DNA from: Dermacentor variabilis
Lineage: Eukaryota; Arthropoda; Arachnida; Ixodida; Ixodidae
DNA: 64,000 nt
Reading direction: 5' to 3'
Assembly (NCBI RefSeq): GCF_050947875.1
Contig: NC_134574.1
Coordinates: forward strand, 157,146,199 to 157,210,198
The notes below the pieces were generated by a model. That model was given only the letters and a program-made list of their open reading frames with translations. It searched no databases and was not told the origin of the DNA. Position 1 is the stretch's first letter, and every line of letters starts with the position of its first letter. Below, piece after piece: positions 12,381 through 23,499 of this stretch. Both the position numbers and the translations under genes were made by a program.

Positions 12381-12597
12381 CCTCCTGCAGTGATCAACAT
12401 GCGAGCTATCGAATTTGTGGGCATTATACTTCATGTAGTCGCTTTTTAACCCTGCAGGCTTTCTCAAAGAAGTCTCCGCATTGAATATATTGAGCTTATA
12501 GCAACTACAAATCAGGAAATCGTACGAGGATTCAACAGCGAATTTCTGGATAAATCAGCAATATATCAGATAAATTAGGTACTTCAGTAGAATATAG

Positions 12598-12722
12598 AAT
12601 AGAATTTATTGACAGGAAAGACAGAGAGGTCGACCTGAGCTAGTGCGCTCTAGTCTGCTACTCTGCAGTGGAGAACAGGGAAGGGGAGTGAAAGTAATGG
12701 GATGGATGATGATGATGATGAG
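12598..12722 (-). mobile_element. LINE 3' end, related tail family, minus strand
   Basis: On the minus strand the order is CTGCAGAGTAGCAGACTAG, GGTCGACCTCTCTGTCTTTCC, then TCAATAAATTCTATTC. This is the same plan as the GGGTAGCAAACCGG / GACCTCCCTGCCTTTCC tails elsewhere in the window, but diverged, so I read it as a related subfamily. A short (GAT)n run lies at its 5' side (12700-12720). No coding part is visible. Confidence 0.5.
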
Positions 12723-12841
12723 AGAAGTGGTAAGTGCTTATGTATATGAGACAGTTGCCTTGCTAGAGCCGCTCGTCAAGCTTAGTGTCCTGCAGAAACT
12801 TCAACAACAGTTTCGTTGCACCCACTGAACTTGCATGGGTC

Positions 12842-12890
12842 GAGGACAGCTTCCTCCGACAGTGGTTGACTGTCAGAGGAAGCTATCCTC
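12842..12890 (-). ncRNA. 21-bp hairpin, possible small-RNA precursor
   Basis: The arms 12842-12862 and 12870-12890 are complementary over 21 positions with two mismatches, around a 7-base loop. Read as minus-strand RNA, both mismatches become G-U pairs, so the stem is fully paired. This fits a short hairpin RNA, but the stem does not extend outward as most animal pre-miRNAs do. It could equally be a tiny fold-back repeat. No expression evidence is available. Confidence 0.3.
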
Positions 12891-12899
12891 AGTTTAGTT

Positions 12900-15800
12900 T
12901 TTGTGATACTTCAAAAACTACACGAATCATTCGATTCTGCGTTGCTAGCAGTTTTGCAATGTTAACGTGGGTTGTATAGTTCCCCAGACGAAACCAGCGT
13001 AACTGAAGGTTGAAGATAACAGATCATTAAAAAGAGCTATTCAAAAAGGGTTTGTTACGGCTTCCGCATGCAGAGGCGCTTCCGAAAGATTTCATCTAGG
13101 TCCTGCAACCTCGCGGAAGGCGGGAACGAATCTGTTAAGCTGGACTTGAACGGCAACGATGTTCCCTGACCAATATAGGTCACGGTCTGTGACGTCATCA
13201 AGGAATCAGTACTTGGCATGCACGTTCTGTATAGAGCAACCAAGCTGCGACACCGCGCACATATATACTCAGGCCTGCCACGTCGTACAGTCGCGAGCAA
13301 TATGAACGGTAACGCCGAATTTGTTTTCACGAAACAATTACTCGGGATGCGTGAATTCAAGTGTGACGTTTTAGCGTGCAGCAGGTAGCTCTTCATCTAA
13401 CGTTTAGCGGCATTGAACACTTTGCTGCTGCTGGGAATGTGCCTTTAGTCACCGCAGTGTCTCGATATCAATTTTCCTTTTCACATTGCTCGAGGGGCAC
13501 GTCGACAAACGCAACATTAGCGGCATCGCGTACACGTGTCCCATTTGTGTGCATACACACAGGACGTACACTGTGAGGGCATCTTCTAATGTGCGCATAC
13601 GCTTGTTGACCTGGCACGAGCACCACCCGTCGCAGCCACTTCTTGCCACACAGCCAGGCTGCAGCTTTTCAAAGGCCACATTTTCTTGTGATACTACTGC
13701 ATCTGCAAGACTTAACTGGCTCCTGCGTACGTGCTTCCGGGGCAACCGGGTAAGTTCTGGCCTTGGTACCATATTAAACCTCTTTGTAATTGCCCAAGAA
13801 GTTATAGCTTACGTCTCTTAGCTGCAAGTCATTCATTTAACGTATGTACTCTAAGGTCTGAATCACTCGTGATTTGTTGCGGCTTCGAAACAATAAGTTG
13901 AGCGCTTTTGTGGGCCTTTTAGTGTGTATGGCTACGAATGTCTCAGGAAAACGTATACGATATCTTGTAAGAAAAAAAATAATACGACAGATACGGATCT
14001 GACGATCCAGCCTTCAAATTTATAACAGTTGATATACCTTCGGCGTGCCTCATCGGCAGTCATTCTTTTAATACGATGCTCACCTTGGGCCCGAACGGAT
14101 GAACGACGACAGCTCGAGCGCCAGGTTCAAGGACTGCGTGCCGGCGGCAATCGCCAGCTAAAGCGCTGTTGCCGGGAGGACTCTAAACGACGGCGCGCGC
14201 AAAATGCCGGTTAATTGAAGGGCTCTGCCTCAATGACGTGTTTCGAGGCGATTATTTAATCGCCACAGGAAAGAAAAGGGGGGGGGGAGAAGAGATGAGG
14301 GACCCCGGCTCTGGTCTTTTTTCCTCATTTCCGCCAAATCTTCCCACACCATCTCTGCTCTAACCCGGCTTGTTCCCGCCTGGCTCGGGGGAATCGAAGA
14401 AAGGTAAAAAAAAGGAATAAAAAGAGGGAATAAGGCATAGACAAGAACCGTTCCCAACCCGGCCAAATGCTCTCTTTTTCCCGGCACCCACGTAGGAGCG
14501 TGGCGCACATTAGCCGCGGAACATTGATTCAGTGGGAGTGATTTTGGTCGAGTGGGGAAAGACGGGCAGGGGTGCTGGTGGGGTGGAAGGGGGGGGGGGG
14601 TGGTACTAGGTGTATGCGGGAGGGAGCGCGAAGGACGGGGAACCTTTCTTCCCTAAATCTGCTCCCGAAATGGCGTTTCCGCGCGCCGCCGGTAGCTGTG
14701 AGTGCTTTCCTTCCTTTCGCGCCGTTTGCGCACGCTTTCCATCGCGTTGCCAGCACCGACAGTCCGATCTGACTGGGCCGAATTTCAGCAGCGGAGGTGT
14801 TGTTGCGGCGCCGTGGTGGGGTTATGCAGCCGAGGCTCAGCCGTGTTACTTTGAGACAGGAACTTATGCTTAGTGTTGTGACTGGTTCACGAAGCCTCTC
14901 GTCGGAAGCATTTTTCTTTGTTGTTGTTTCGAGTTAAGCGGGGGACACGCTGACAAGAATGAGATGAAGGAAGAATGAATCGGTGCAAACTTGCCCGACT
15001 TTTAGCTGCTCTGCACCTGTCCCAACCCTCATGTATGCCACACTTGCCTCCGAGATCTGAGCTCAGCCAGTGTTTCACATGCGATGACAAGTTATACATA
15101 TAGTGTTTGCGTAGGCTAGTGTTATCTTGTCAGAAGCCTTACACACGACCATATTCACAGAAAGAAAGAAACTAAACAACACAAAAGGTGTAAAAAGACT
15201 ACACAGAGGTGGAAAAAAAGAAGAAAGGAACGGCGCAAAGGTGCCCAACTGTAAATCTCGGAGGCAAGCGCAATCATTCGCCGAGTGCATTCTAGATGAC
15301 GCCACAGTAATGCGGCTTCTCGAACGCAGAGGCTTCGCCCACGAGAGTTGTCTCGTCGCCTTCCTAATGTTAAATTCGTTAAACGTGCGCCTAACACGGG
15401 TCATGCCAAATGGGCAAGAGAGCTCAAGCCAGCGCCCCTGTGTCCTAAATAGGCTGCACAAGTACATTGCTCAGCGACTGAACCGCGATGCTCAAGCAGC
15501 ATGGCGGCCGACGCTTCTTGCGCCACCGGTGGTCACTTTTTGATCACCGCCGAATGGGCCGAATGCAGTTACGATTCTTCAAAAAGATTGTCGCTTTCAT
15601 GTGACACAAAAATTCCTAATCTCGTTGTCCCCAGCGCCAACCGGTGGCGCAAAAAAGTGCCAGCCGCCATGTTGTGCAAGTATCGCGTTTAGATCGCAAG
15701 TCATTACGTTACATACATTACATTAAATTACATTACATACTGTACATTCCTTATCATTTTTGCGCGTCGAGCCCCCTTTTTTCTTTCTTTTTATCGTTTG

Positions 15801-18680
15801 CTTCGCATTGGCTGTACTGGGCATAGCGTATACCTGCGTATGTTCCAATGCATACGATGATGTTGGAGATATTTTATAGAGTGCTTAAACGCTATGAACT
15901 AAGAAGCCGGCTGGTATCCGAGTTAATGATGCTTGATTGAAGACCAATGAGCTCAATGAAGCTGCTGATCCATTGACTAGCAACTACTGTTTAGAACAAG
16001 CACGTTGTGGAACTAAAATAGTTTTTATGGCACAGTCACATTGCTTGCCAATAAACCAACGTTTATGCTTGCTGAAAGTCACATTGAACCTTGTATTCCA
16101 TTTTCTTTTTGAAGTTATGATATCCTTTGTTTCTGTATTGTGACATTTTGCGTCGTCAATATTTGTTGCACTTATGGTAGTGTACGAAGCGTTCGTTTTG
16201 CCTTGCGGCGTGGGATAGGCTTCAACATTTTTCTTTTTTTTTTTTCTTATGGAAAAGATGATGTGCTCTCTTGGGGGGCCAATATTTGCCCTTATTTAGT
16301 CATGCCAATAACTAAATATTATGTTAAATATGAAATATTATATTAAATATTATATTAAATATTAAAAAATACTATAATAGAGAAATAGCAGCGGATACCA
16401 CTACGGAGAATTTCAATCGCTTTGACGCCTGTACAAGGTTGGCTTCGTTCTATTTGCCTCCCCCGGCAACGATAATAAAACGGATCATCCTTCATGGCCA
16501 TCTCTGTATTCGTCAACATTCGAGTGCGTGTAGTCGTCTCTGTATGCTCGCGCGAGATTGTACTGCTTGTGCTGGTGAAATCGGGGAAAATGTGCCACGA
16601 AGCAGTGGTGGGTTTTGCTAAGAAGAAGGGGGGGGGGGGGGGGGGGTGAAGAAAGCGAAACCGCGCAAGTAAAGTTGCTTACTTGAGTCTGCAGTCTTGA
16701 CTTCACATAAAGTTTCGCTGTTCGTTACTTACCATTCATTAAAAACCGAAACAGCCCCAAATTGAGCGCGTAAATTACCGATGGCGTTACTAGATCTCAG
16801 TGACAGCCTCAAGCAGCCAATGTGTGACACATCTCCCCGTTATTGCACTAAGACTTACCCGATAGATATTAAAAGTTGTCAACAAGCAGCTGCTAAGTTC
16901 TAATGTCCCTGGACTGTGCCGCCTTTTTTTTTCATTTATTTATTGCGTCATTTTAACCAATATCATTTCTTCCTCGAGGCAACAGCTTTGCTATCTTTCA
17001 TTTTTAGCCAGTTTGACACAACAGTAACCGCATTTTCTGGGTCAACTCCCAGCATTAGTAACACTTAAAATGGTTTTAAAAAGCGGGGGAAAAGCAACAA
17101 ACAAGCATGCGGCTACGAAGTCCCTCGGCGCTTGTCAGGCTATCCCATTTCTCAGCGGATATCATCTTCCCTCAAGAGCCACTCATCTGCGTCACGAACC
17201 TGCCCCAGGACAAACTATCGTACAAACATTTGCGTGTTCCTGAGGCACGAAGAGTACTGCGCCGGGGACAGCAAACGACCACCACGCGCACGGCTCAACC
17301 CACTGGTGTACCATCTATCTTTTCTATGAGTTTGGGCGGGTGTACATACGCACGTGCACAATGGCGAAGCAGTAGCAGACGACCTGCTTCTCTTTCTTTT
17401 CCAAGTCGTCTGTTCCGGTCGGTCGCCTGTCACAGTGCGTCTCTTCACGCTACACTTGACCACTGGATGTCGCGCCACACACACCCAACCCTCTGAAACC
17501 GCACACCAGACGGCGCTGTCTGACTGCCCCCCCCCACCCCCTCCTCAGTCCCCTTTCTTCCGCTCCCGTCCCCTGCTTCTTCCCCCCCCCCCTCCGTCAT
17601 TCTTTGCTAGTTGCCCGAGGCTATCCCGTTTTCCTCCCGTCCAAACCTCCAGTTTCCTTTTTTTTTTAGACTTCTCTCTTCTTTCTTTCTGATATTCGCA
17701 GCGTCCTGCGTACGAGTTCTGGGTGTAACACAAGAGCGGGTTTGGATACATTGCTCCACAGTTGATACACTTTCAACGCCAGTGGTCCGGAAAAATAGTT
17801 TTTAACGTGCTCCCCTACGGGGCATACGCTTTAAGAGGGAGGGGGGAAGGAAGAAAGGGATGATTTGGAGCAGGGGTAAGCCCAGCCGATTCTTACCTAC
17901 GGCTTCGCCTAGGGGCAACGTTCATTGTGCGCCCGCGTGCTCTCCGTCTGGGTTAGGAAGGAAGAGGCGTTCACGCTCGAAGCTGGCTCTCCCAGGCCGG
18001 ATGCGTAACCGCGTAAGGACCCTCGTCTTTTGGAGCATGTATGGCTTGCGCGCCAGCCGCCACTGATCGCAGCCTGACCGAGACTGAGCGTGCATGTAAG
18101 GCGCCCGTAATACATGAGCACTTGACTCTCTGCGAGAGTCTGATGCCTCTCCAGATAATTTGGTCTAAGGAACACGGACATGTTTATTGCAGGGTGCTCG
18201 CTGAGCGTTGTCCGCGGGGAAAAAAAAAAACCTAACGATCATCTAGCGAAACACAAAGAAATTGAAAAAAAGATCTACGAATAATAAGTTTATGTGAAAT
18301 ATGCCGTCTTTGATTCAGTATTCTGGATCTTTTGTGTGTGGTGTTCTTAGTGCGCGCAGCTTAGCTAAAATATTGTAAGCGTTAAAATTGGCTCCTTGTA
18401 GCCGAATCCTCTTTCACGCGTTCTCAGTTAAAACTTGCTGCACGAAAGTGTTATGCGAAAAAAGGTTCGAGAAACTGATTTTAATTATTAGCCAAATGAT
18501 CGAGCGTAAGTGCCGCTATTTGTCAGTATCAGCCTTCATGTAACCTGCATATACATGTTCTCAACCTTTCTAATTATGCCCTCCAGATGGTCATCGTCTA
18601 GAAACATTCTGGAGCTAAGGTCCTAGAAGTATAAGACCAAGGAGAATAACATGCCTGTATTACTTCTGGCATGTAATCTG
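12900..18680. other. unassigned sequence with homopolymer runs
   Basis: No gene, LINE or SINE was recognised over almost 6 kb. There are poly-G/poly-C runs near 14279, 14590, 16627 and 17580, an AT-rich patch of TTAAATATTATA type at 16310-16375 and ATTACATTACAT repeats at 15710-15745. Open frames stay below 140 codons and have no family features. Confidence 0.35.
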
Positions 18681-18686
18681 CATATC

Positions 18687-18714
18687 TGTATTATATATAT
18701 ATATATATATATAT
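18687..18714. repeat. (AT)n microsatellite
   Basis: A short uninterrupted AT dinucleotide tract in AT-rich DNA. Confidence 0.85.
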
Positions 18715-18719
18715 TTGTG

Positions 18720-20620
18720 CGCCTTGTTGGCGAATATGTTTTTAAGCACAATCTAACTCGAGAAAATAGCCTGCGAGAAAATACCATATGTAAATTTCTC
18801 TACCTAGAGTACAAATCATGAGGCACATCCTTCCAGAAAAAAGGCAGGTACGCTACGGAGACAACAAACCCGCGAATTAACTGAACATGCTGTCCATTGC
18901 CGGAACTTGAGAGTCATTGAAATCCTCTTTCTGCCTATAGGAAGCTCATTCCTTAATTTTCTCTTTCTCGATTCTGCAGTAGTCCGCTGTGGGTTCATTT
19001 CCCTGCAGTGGTGACAGTATCTAATATGAAATCGGTACACAAAATTTGCAGTGTACCAAGACTGCAGTGTTCCAAGAATTCGGCGCCAGCTTGGACGACA
19101 GATACAAGCCCATGACAGTCTTGTGAATCAGCTGCAAATCGTGATTGGCTTTGTGGCAACCATTGCTTCTTTGTCAGTTTACCAATGCTGAAAAAAAACT
19201 TTACTTGTCTTTTTCATTTACTTAAAGGACATCAAAACCGAACTGCCTCACTTTTTTCGGTCACCGTCCTTGAACCGCAACCTATCAAAAACAGAAGCAA
19301 ATTCGAAACTCTTAGGTGGTGTCGATCGTATCATGGTCCAGCTTATGAGTGCAAAAAATTGAGTGGCTAAGTTTTTGTGCCTGTTGCAAGAGTTTCTTAA
19401 CTCGGGTAAGCCCAGATAGAGTATTTTCACCACGTGCTTCTCCGGACTGTGCATTTTTACCAATCTCGGATTGAAACCCCCGTTAAGAGCCCAAGAACGG
19501 ACTGCCGAGTACGCAGAGCTAGAAGGTGACTAACCCACCATAAAAGAAACAAGAGAATCACGAAAAAAAAAAAAAACCCTATACTACGAGTCGCGATCGA
19601 ATGCAACATGGCCTTCTGTGCAGACACTGATCCGGGGATTCCTGATCCCGCTGCGACCGCATTACACCACGAAGCTTAGCAAGGATTGAGACCACACCTC
19701 GGTGGGTGTCCAGTAACACTGAACTGATCCGTGCTACCCTATATACTGACCAGCCCCCACAAAATTAAGGTTGCCTGAGGAGCTCCGGCAGTCCGATCTG
19801 CGACCCGGGACGAATCTCTTGCTAATTGGGCTCAACCCTAAGGAATAAGGCTGAAGAAGCTTTGCCAGAGCTATGCCCTCCTTGCACCCCCCTCTCCCTC
19901 CCCCCCGCCTTTGAGACATGGGAATAAAAGCGAACTAGCGAAAAACTCACAAACTGAGAGCATTGAAGCGTATCATTGCGAGGCAGTCCGGCGGCGTAGG
20001 AGAGAGGGGAAAATTGTTTTTCATCCATGAAAAGCACAATGCTATCGGTTTTAACAGTTTCGACAAGACGCGCATAACATTATCGGAGCGAAGATCTCGC
20101 AGACATATCGTCTGCTGAACGCCAGAAATGGCAGAAAACGCCTCAACAAGGACACAGTAGAATGGATACAATAACGGCTAATAAAAATAACATAGCTTGG
20201 GATTATTCACCGAAGATCACACATCCTGTTAGTATACACACGGAGTTCGTAATCTGTAGTAATATAGCTGCGACTATATAGTCGTGTGGTTTAATGTAGT
20301 CGCATAGCAGACAACCGAACTACTGGAAGCTAGTGGCAACACGTCATGTTATGCTCCCATGTGACCAACTCCTGCTGAGGATGTCATGATGCTTACACGT
20401 CTTGGGCAGCAAAATCGAAACTTGCTCTTGGTAAGCTATTATAGTAAATTATTTAGGGCACGCTGAGGCTTGAGCTTTTTCTTCTTTTAGGGTTTCGGGG
20501 TTGATTTCACTGAAAAGAAAACATGATAAATCGAAATTGTCGCGTCAGTAGTTGCTTGAGAAGTTTCCTCTGTGGTTCACAAACAAAACACTAAAGTATC
20601 ATTCTATTGGTGCGTATGCA
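18720..20620. other. unassigned sequence
   Basis: No recognisable gene or element. A small inverted repeat around 20260-20290 (GCGACTATATAGTCG-like) is too short to interpret. Confidence 0.35.
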
Positions 20621-20697
20621 GTAAGTGAGAAATAAGTGCGAACGGCTAGAGGTAATTTTTCTCGTCTGCGTCTGCGTGTGTGCGTGTGTACACGAGC

Positions 20698-20772
20698 CTG
20701 GAAGGGGGCATTGTCCTGGAATCGAAGGTGGAACTGTCCTGGAATTCAAGGTGGAATTTTCCTGGAAATCGT
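20698..20772. repeat. minisatellite, about 23-bp unit, three copies
   Basis: Three consecutive imperfect units share GGTGGAA..TGTCCTGGAAT. Copies two and three are the closest. There is no sign that it is coding. Confidence 0.7.
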
Positions 20773-21450
20773 ACGAGGCTTACTGCAGCCGTACGGCGCG
20801 CGCAAGGTAAACCAAAAGCGTCTTTTCATCGCACGTCTTCTGCTTGCGTTCTTAGGCATTACTACGACATAGCCGCGTCCCTTGTTTCCGTTTAATATTA
20901 TAGGTTGGCGAATATTGATACTTTTGAGTACTAGTCGAATATGAAAAACTAAGTATTCATTTTCACATTCGAAAATGAACTATATTCGCTATTTTCTAGC
21001 ACTTGAAACTAAACAAATACTTCGCAACAACCGACTGACGATTAAAGTTTTGTTACTGTTATCCATATGCTAAACAAATTATCTCAAAGTAGCAGAAGTG
21101 AGACGACCAGAAAGGCTGTAGAAGAAATGCAGAAAAACGATGAACATTGAAAGTCTCATTTTAAATTGCACGGCGGTAGCCTACATGACAACCTGTCCAG
21201 TCATGTAGCATTCTTATTTCTTACGCTGCGATCAGATATGTATTTCGTGCAACGGGCCCATCTACATGTCCTTGCGGCACGAAAGTCCTCCAGCGTTGCC
21301 TTCCCTTTTTTTTTTTTTTTTTTGCTACAACTCCTGATCTTTTTTTTTTTCGAGAACCATTTATTTAGCGTACTTTTAAAGCTCTATTCCGTACAGCCAC
21401 CATACATTCCTTTAAAGCTTGTTTGACCAGGCCTTAGAGATGTTGAGGCG

Positions 21451-21562
21451 CTACTTGTCTGTTCGCCCTTTCCCTTCCTCCAGTGTAGGGTAGCAAACCG
21501 GAAGCTCGTCTGGTTGACTTCCCTGCCTTCCCTCTCATTGCTCTCTCTCTCTCTCTACTTGT
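21451..21562 (+). mobile_element. RNase-H LINE 3' tail, very short copy with 8-bp TSD
   Basis: GTGTAGGGTAGCAAACCGGAAG followed by CTGGTTGACTTCCCTGCC and a (CT)n run is the conserved 3' end of the LINE family. CTACTTGT occurs immediately before (21451-21458) and immediately after (21555-21562), a plausible target-site duplication. If so, only about 96 bp of the element was inserted. Confidence 0.7.
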
Positions 21563-21904
21563 GCAGTTTTTACGACAACAAGCACTGATGTTTTTCAAGA
21601 CTAAATATTTGTTGCACTGGCGTGGTACCTTGTTATGCTGGCAGAAATAAATACTCGTGCTATAAATACGTACATGTATATGCGTCAGCCGTTCGCCATT
21701 CAATTAAAAGGTCGAAACTTACTATTCATGTTCGATTCGCATGCGAAAGATGTGTCGTTCGCCCATCTCTATTTATCACTGTTAGTGAACGCATAACGCA
21801 ACGACTCGAGCCACGTCATATATAGGTGCACCAAAAAGAAAGCGGAGAGCCTATAGTTTGTTGCATCTGCCTTTGATGACGGCCCGATCAGACGGCGCGA
21901 GCTC

Positions 21905-21918
21905 GCTCTTAAGCCGGG

Positions 21919-21960
<42 letters not shown>

Positions 21961-22350
21961 GAGAAAGGCAGGGAGGTTAACCAGAGGTAGTTCCGGTTGG
22001 CTACCCTGCACAGGGGGAAGGGTTAAGGCGAATAAAAAGAGAAAGAGAGTGGAAGGTGGAGATAGAGAGAAAGCGAGACGAGCACTAACAAAGCGCGTAC
22101 ACTATAGAGCGGTAGGGGGCGGCGTCCTTAAAGTCTATCGTTAAGCCTCGTAGACCGCAGGAACCTTAATAACGCGAGTAAGGCCTTCAACGCGGATCCT
22201 CTTTCAGAGCAATAACCTAAAGCTTTCAGTTCTGATAGTGGAAGATTGTCCAACTGGTCCTGTACTCTGCACTTCACAAAAGCTTCTTGCACTAGAATCG
22301 CTCGTAAGAAAGCATTATACAGCCGATCCCGAGGCCCGAGATATTGATAG
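21905..22350 (-). mobile_element. RNase-H LINE 3' end with C-terminal coding fragment
   Basis: Reading on the minus strand, an open frame ends at 22128 with a C-terminus of the form DNLPLSELKAL..ALLALLRFLRSTRLNDRL. It aligns with the end of the LINE protein at 56369-57247 (DTRPLSLDTIF..TKGLLRFLKETGLDKRM). A 3' UTR follows, then CCCTGTGCAGGGTAGCC, GGTTAACCTCCCTGCCTTTC and the terminal (CT)n tract, seen as (AG)n at 21921-21957 on the plus strand. Coding, UTR, tail motif and microsatellite lie in the expected order, which ties the tail motif to this LINE family. Confidence 0.75.
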
Positions 22351-22359
22351 CGGCGGCGG

Positions 22360-23200
22360 CGGCCGGTTGACGGCAAGGAGCGCTTACGAATTCGAGAAGG
22401 TTTGTGAATTCGGGCCAGGCCCGGGTGGCCGGTTCCTGGTTCGCCGTCGAGCCGGGCTGGCCCGCTTTCTGCTAGCGTCGAGTCTGGGAAGAGCAGTCAA
22501 ACTGCGACACGCATACGTCCGTCAGTACCGGCCAACGCGTGCTTTGTATATAGCTAACGCGTGCTGCGCGTGGGTCAAGCCGACGTTCCAAGCTAGCGTC
22601 CAAACGTATATAGCTTGCTAAAATACGAGCACTGCAATACAGGTGTTACAATTAAGAACCGGAATACGCAGCAAGCAAGAAAACAGTGTGTTCGCGCATA
22701 ATTTATCGTCGTACTCGGCACTTTCTTTGTTCGTTATACTTTCGTCGCGCGCTTTCCGAAGGTTTCCGACGAGCCGACGGCACTGCCGATTTGCGGTACT
22801 GGTTTCATCGCCTACTGCGTCCCAGTGCGCGATGAGCGGAGTAGAAGTCAGCACCGCGAATCAAACTGCTTCGTTTGAAGCGACGTTGCTTATCCTTTCG
22901 TAGCCACAAAAACAGCAGGCGGGGGCTCGTTTAAAGGAGGTTCTTGTTAAAGGAGGGAGGCGAAAGGGGGGTAAAGTGCTACGCAGTAACTCTCTCAGTA
23001 GAGAACACCACAACCACGCGGCAAGAGGGGGAGGGCGAGGGAATGAAAGTGGTAGTGATTAGTGATAGTGAGAGGGCTCGTTTCGCGCCGCACAGAACTT
23101 CGCGCAACGCGCCTGGAAGGGAAAAACAGGGAGTGTACGCTCGACCTGGCCGGGAGAGGGCGCCGAAAGGCGCTGCCGCGTGATCAGGATGACTTAGAAC
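22360..23200. other. GC-rich sequence without a recognised gene
   Basis: Begins with a short GGC-repeat. Open frames up to 127 codons are compositional. No splice-flanked domain was recognised. Confidence 0.3.
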
Positions 23201-23207
23201 ACGCACC

Positions 23208-23481
23208 TATAAAGCGAGTTATAAGAAGGAAGAAGAAGCATGTGCTTGCTGTGGTAAAGCTAGGGAAACGATGGAGCATGTGTTATTAGAATGTGAAGAC
23301 ATCTGCCCAGCGGTCGATTTAGGCACCACTGGGCCTCCTTGAAGCCCTTGGGTTCAGCGAGAGCAGGGGAAAAGTAAACACGTCCGCAATAGAGGTAAGT
23401 AAGCGGCGGTTGGAGGATTGGCCGAAGAAAAGTAAGGAAACGACAAAAAACGGAGACGTACAAAAGCAAAGTTTGCAATAG
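23208..23481 (+). pseudogene. LINE C-terminal zinc-knuckle remnant
   Basis: One frame reads KEEEACACCGKARETMEHVL followed by LECED, a CxxC..H..C motif typical of the C-termini of non-LTR retrotransposon polyproteins. A second frame just downstream reads SRGKVNTSAIEVSKRRLEDW and ends near 23481. The two parts are offset, so the fragment is frameshifted and dead. RT and RNase H are missing. Confidence 0.6.
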
Positions 23482-23499
23482 GGGGTCAGAAAATTTGGT

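Larger units (their letters stand above)
10464..12388 (+). mobile_element. RTE-type LINE, 5'-truncated, with 12-bp TSD
   Basis: The insertion runs from 10476 to 12376 and is bounded by a perfect duplication of ATTTCCTCCTGC at 10464-10475 and 12377-12388. It contains a continuous reverse transcriptase frame and ends in a (GAT)n tail, which is typical of RTE-clade non-LTR retrotransposons. The apurinic endonuclease domain that precedes RT in complete RTE elements is missing, so this is a 5'-truncated copy. The perfect duplication and open frame point to a recent insertion. A second, broken copy lies at 40482-42277, an antisense fragment at 37358-37679, and an older relative at 46768-47108. Confidence 0.92.

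Noticed and set aside
11930..12424. Minus-strand frame with a poly-His run
   Set aside because: It is the antisense of the RTE 3' coding end plus its GAT tail.
20930..21000. Possible inverted-repeat element around TTCGAATAT motifs
   Set aside because: Pairing is patchy and AT-driven; arms could not be defined.
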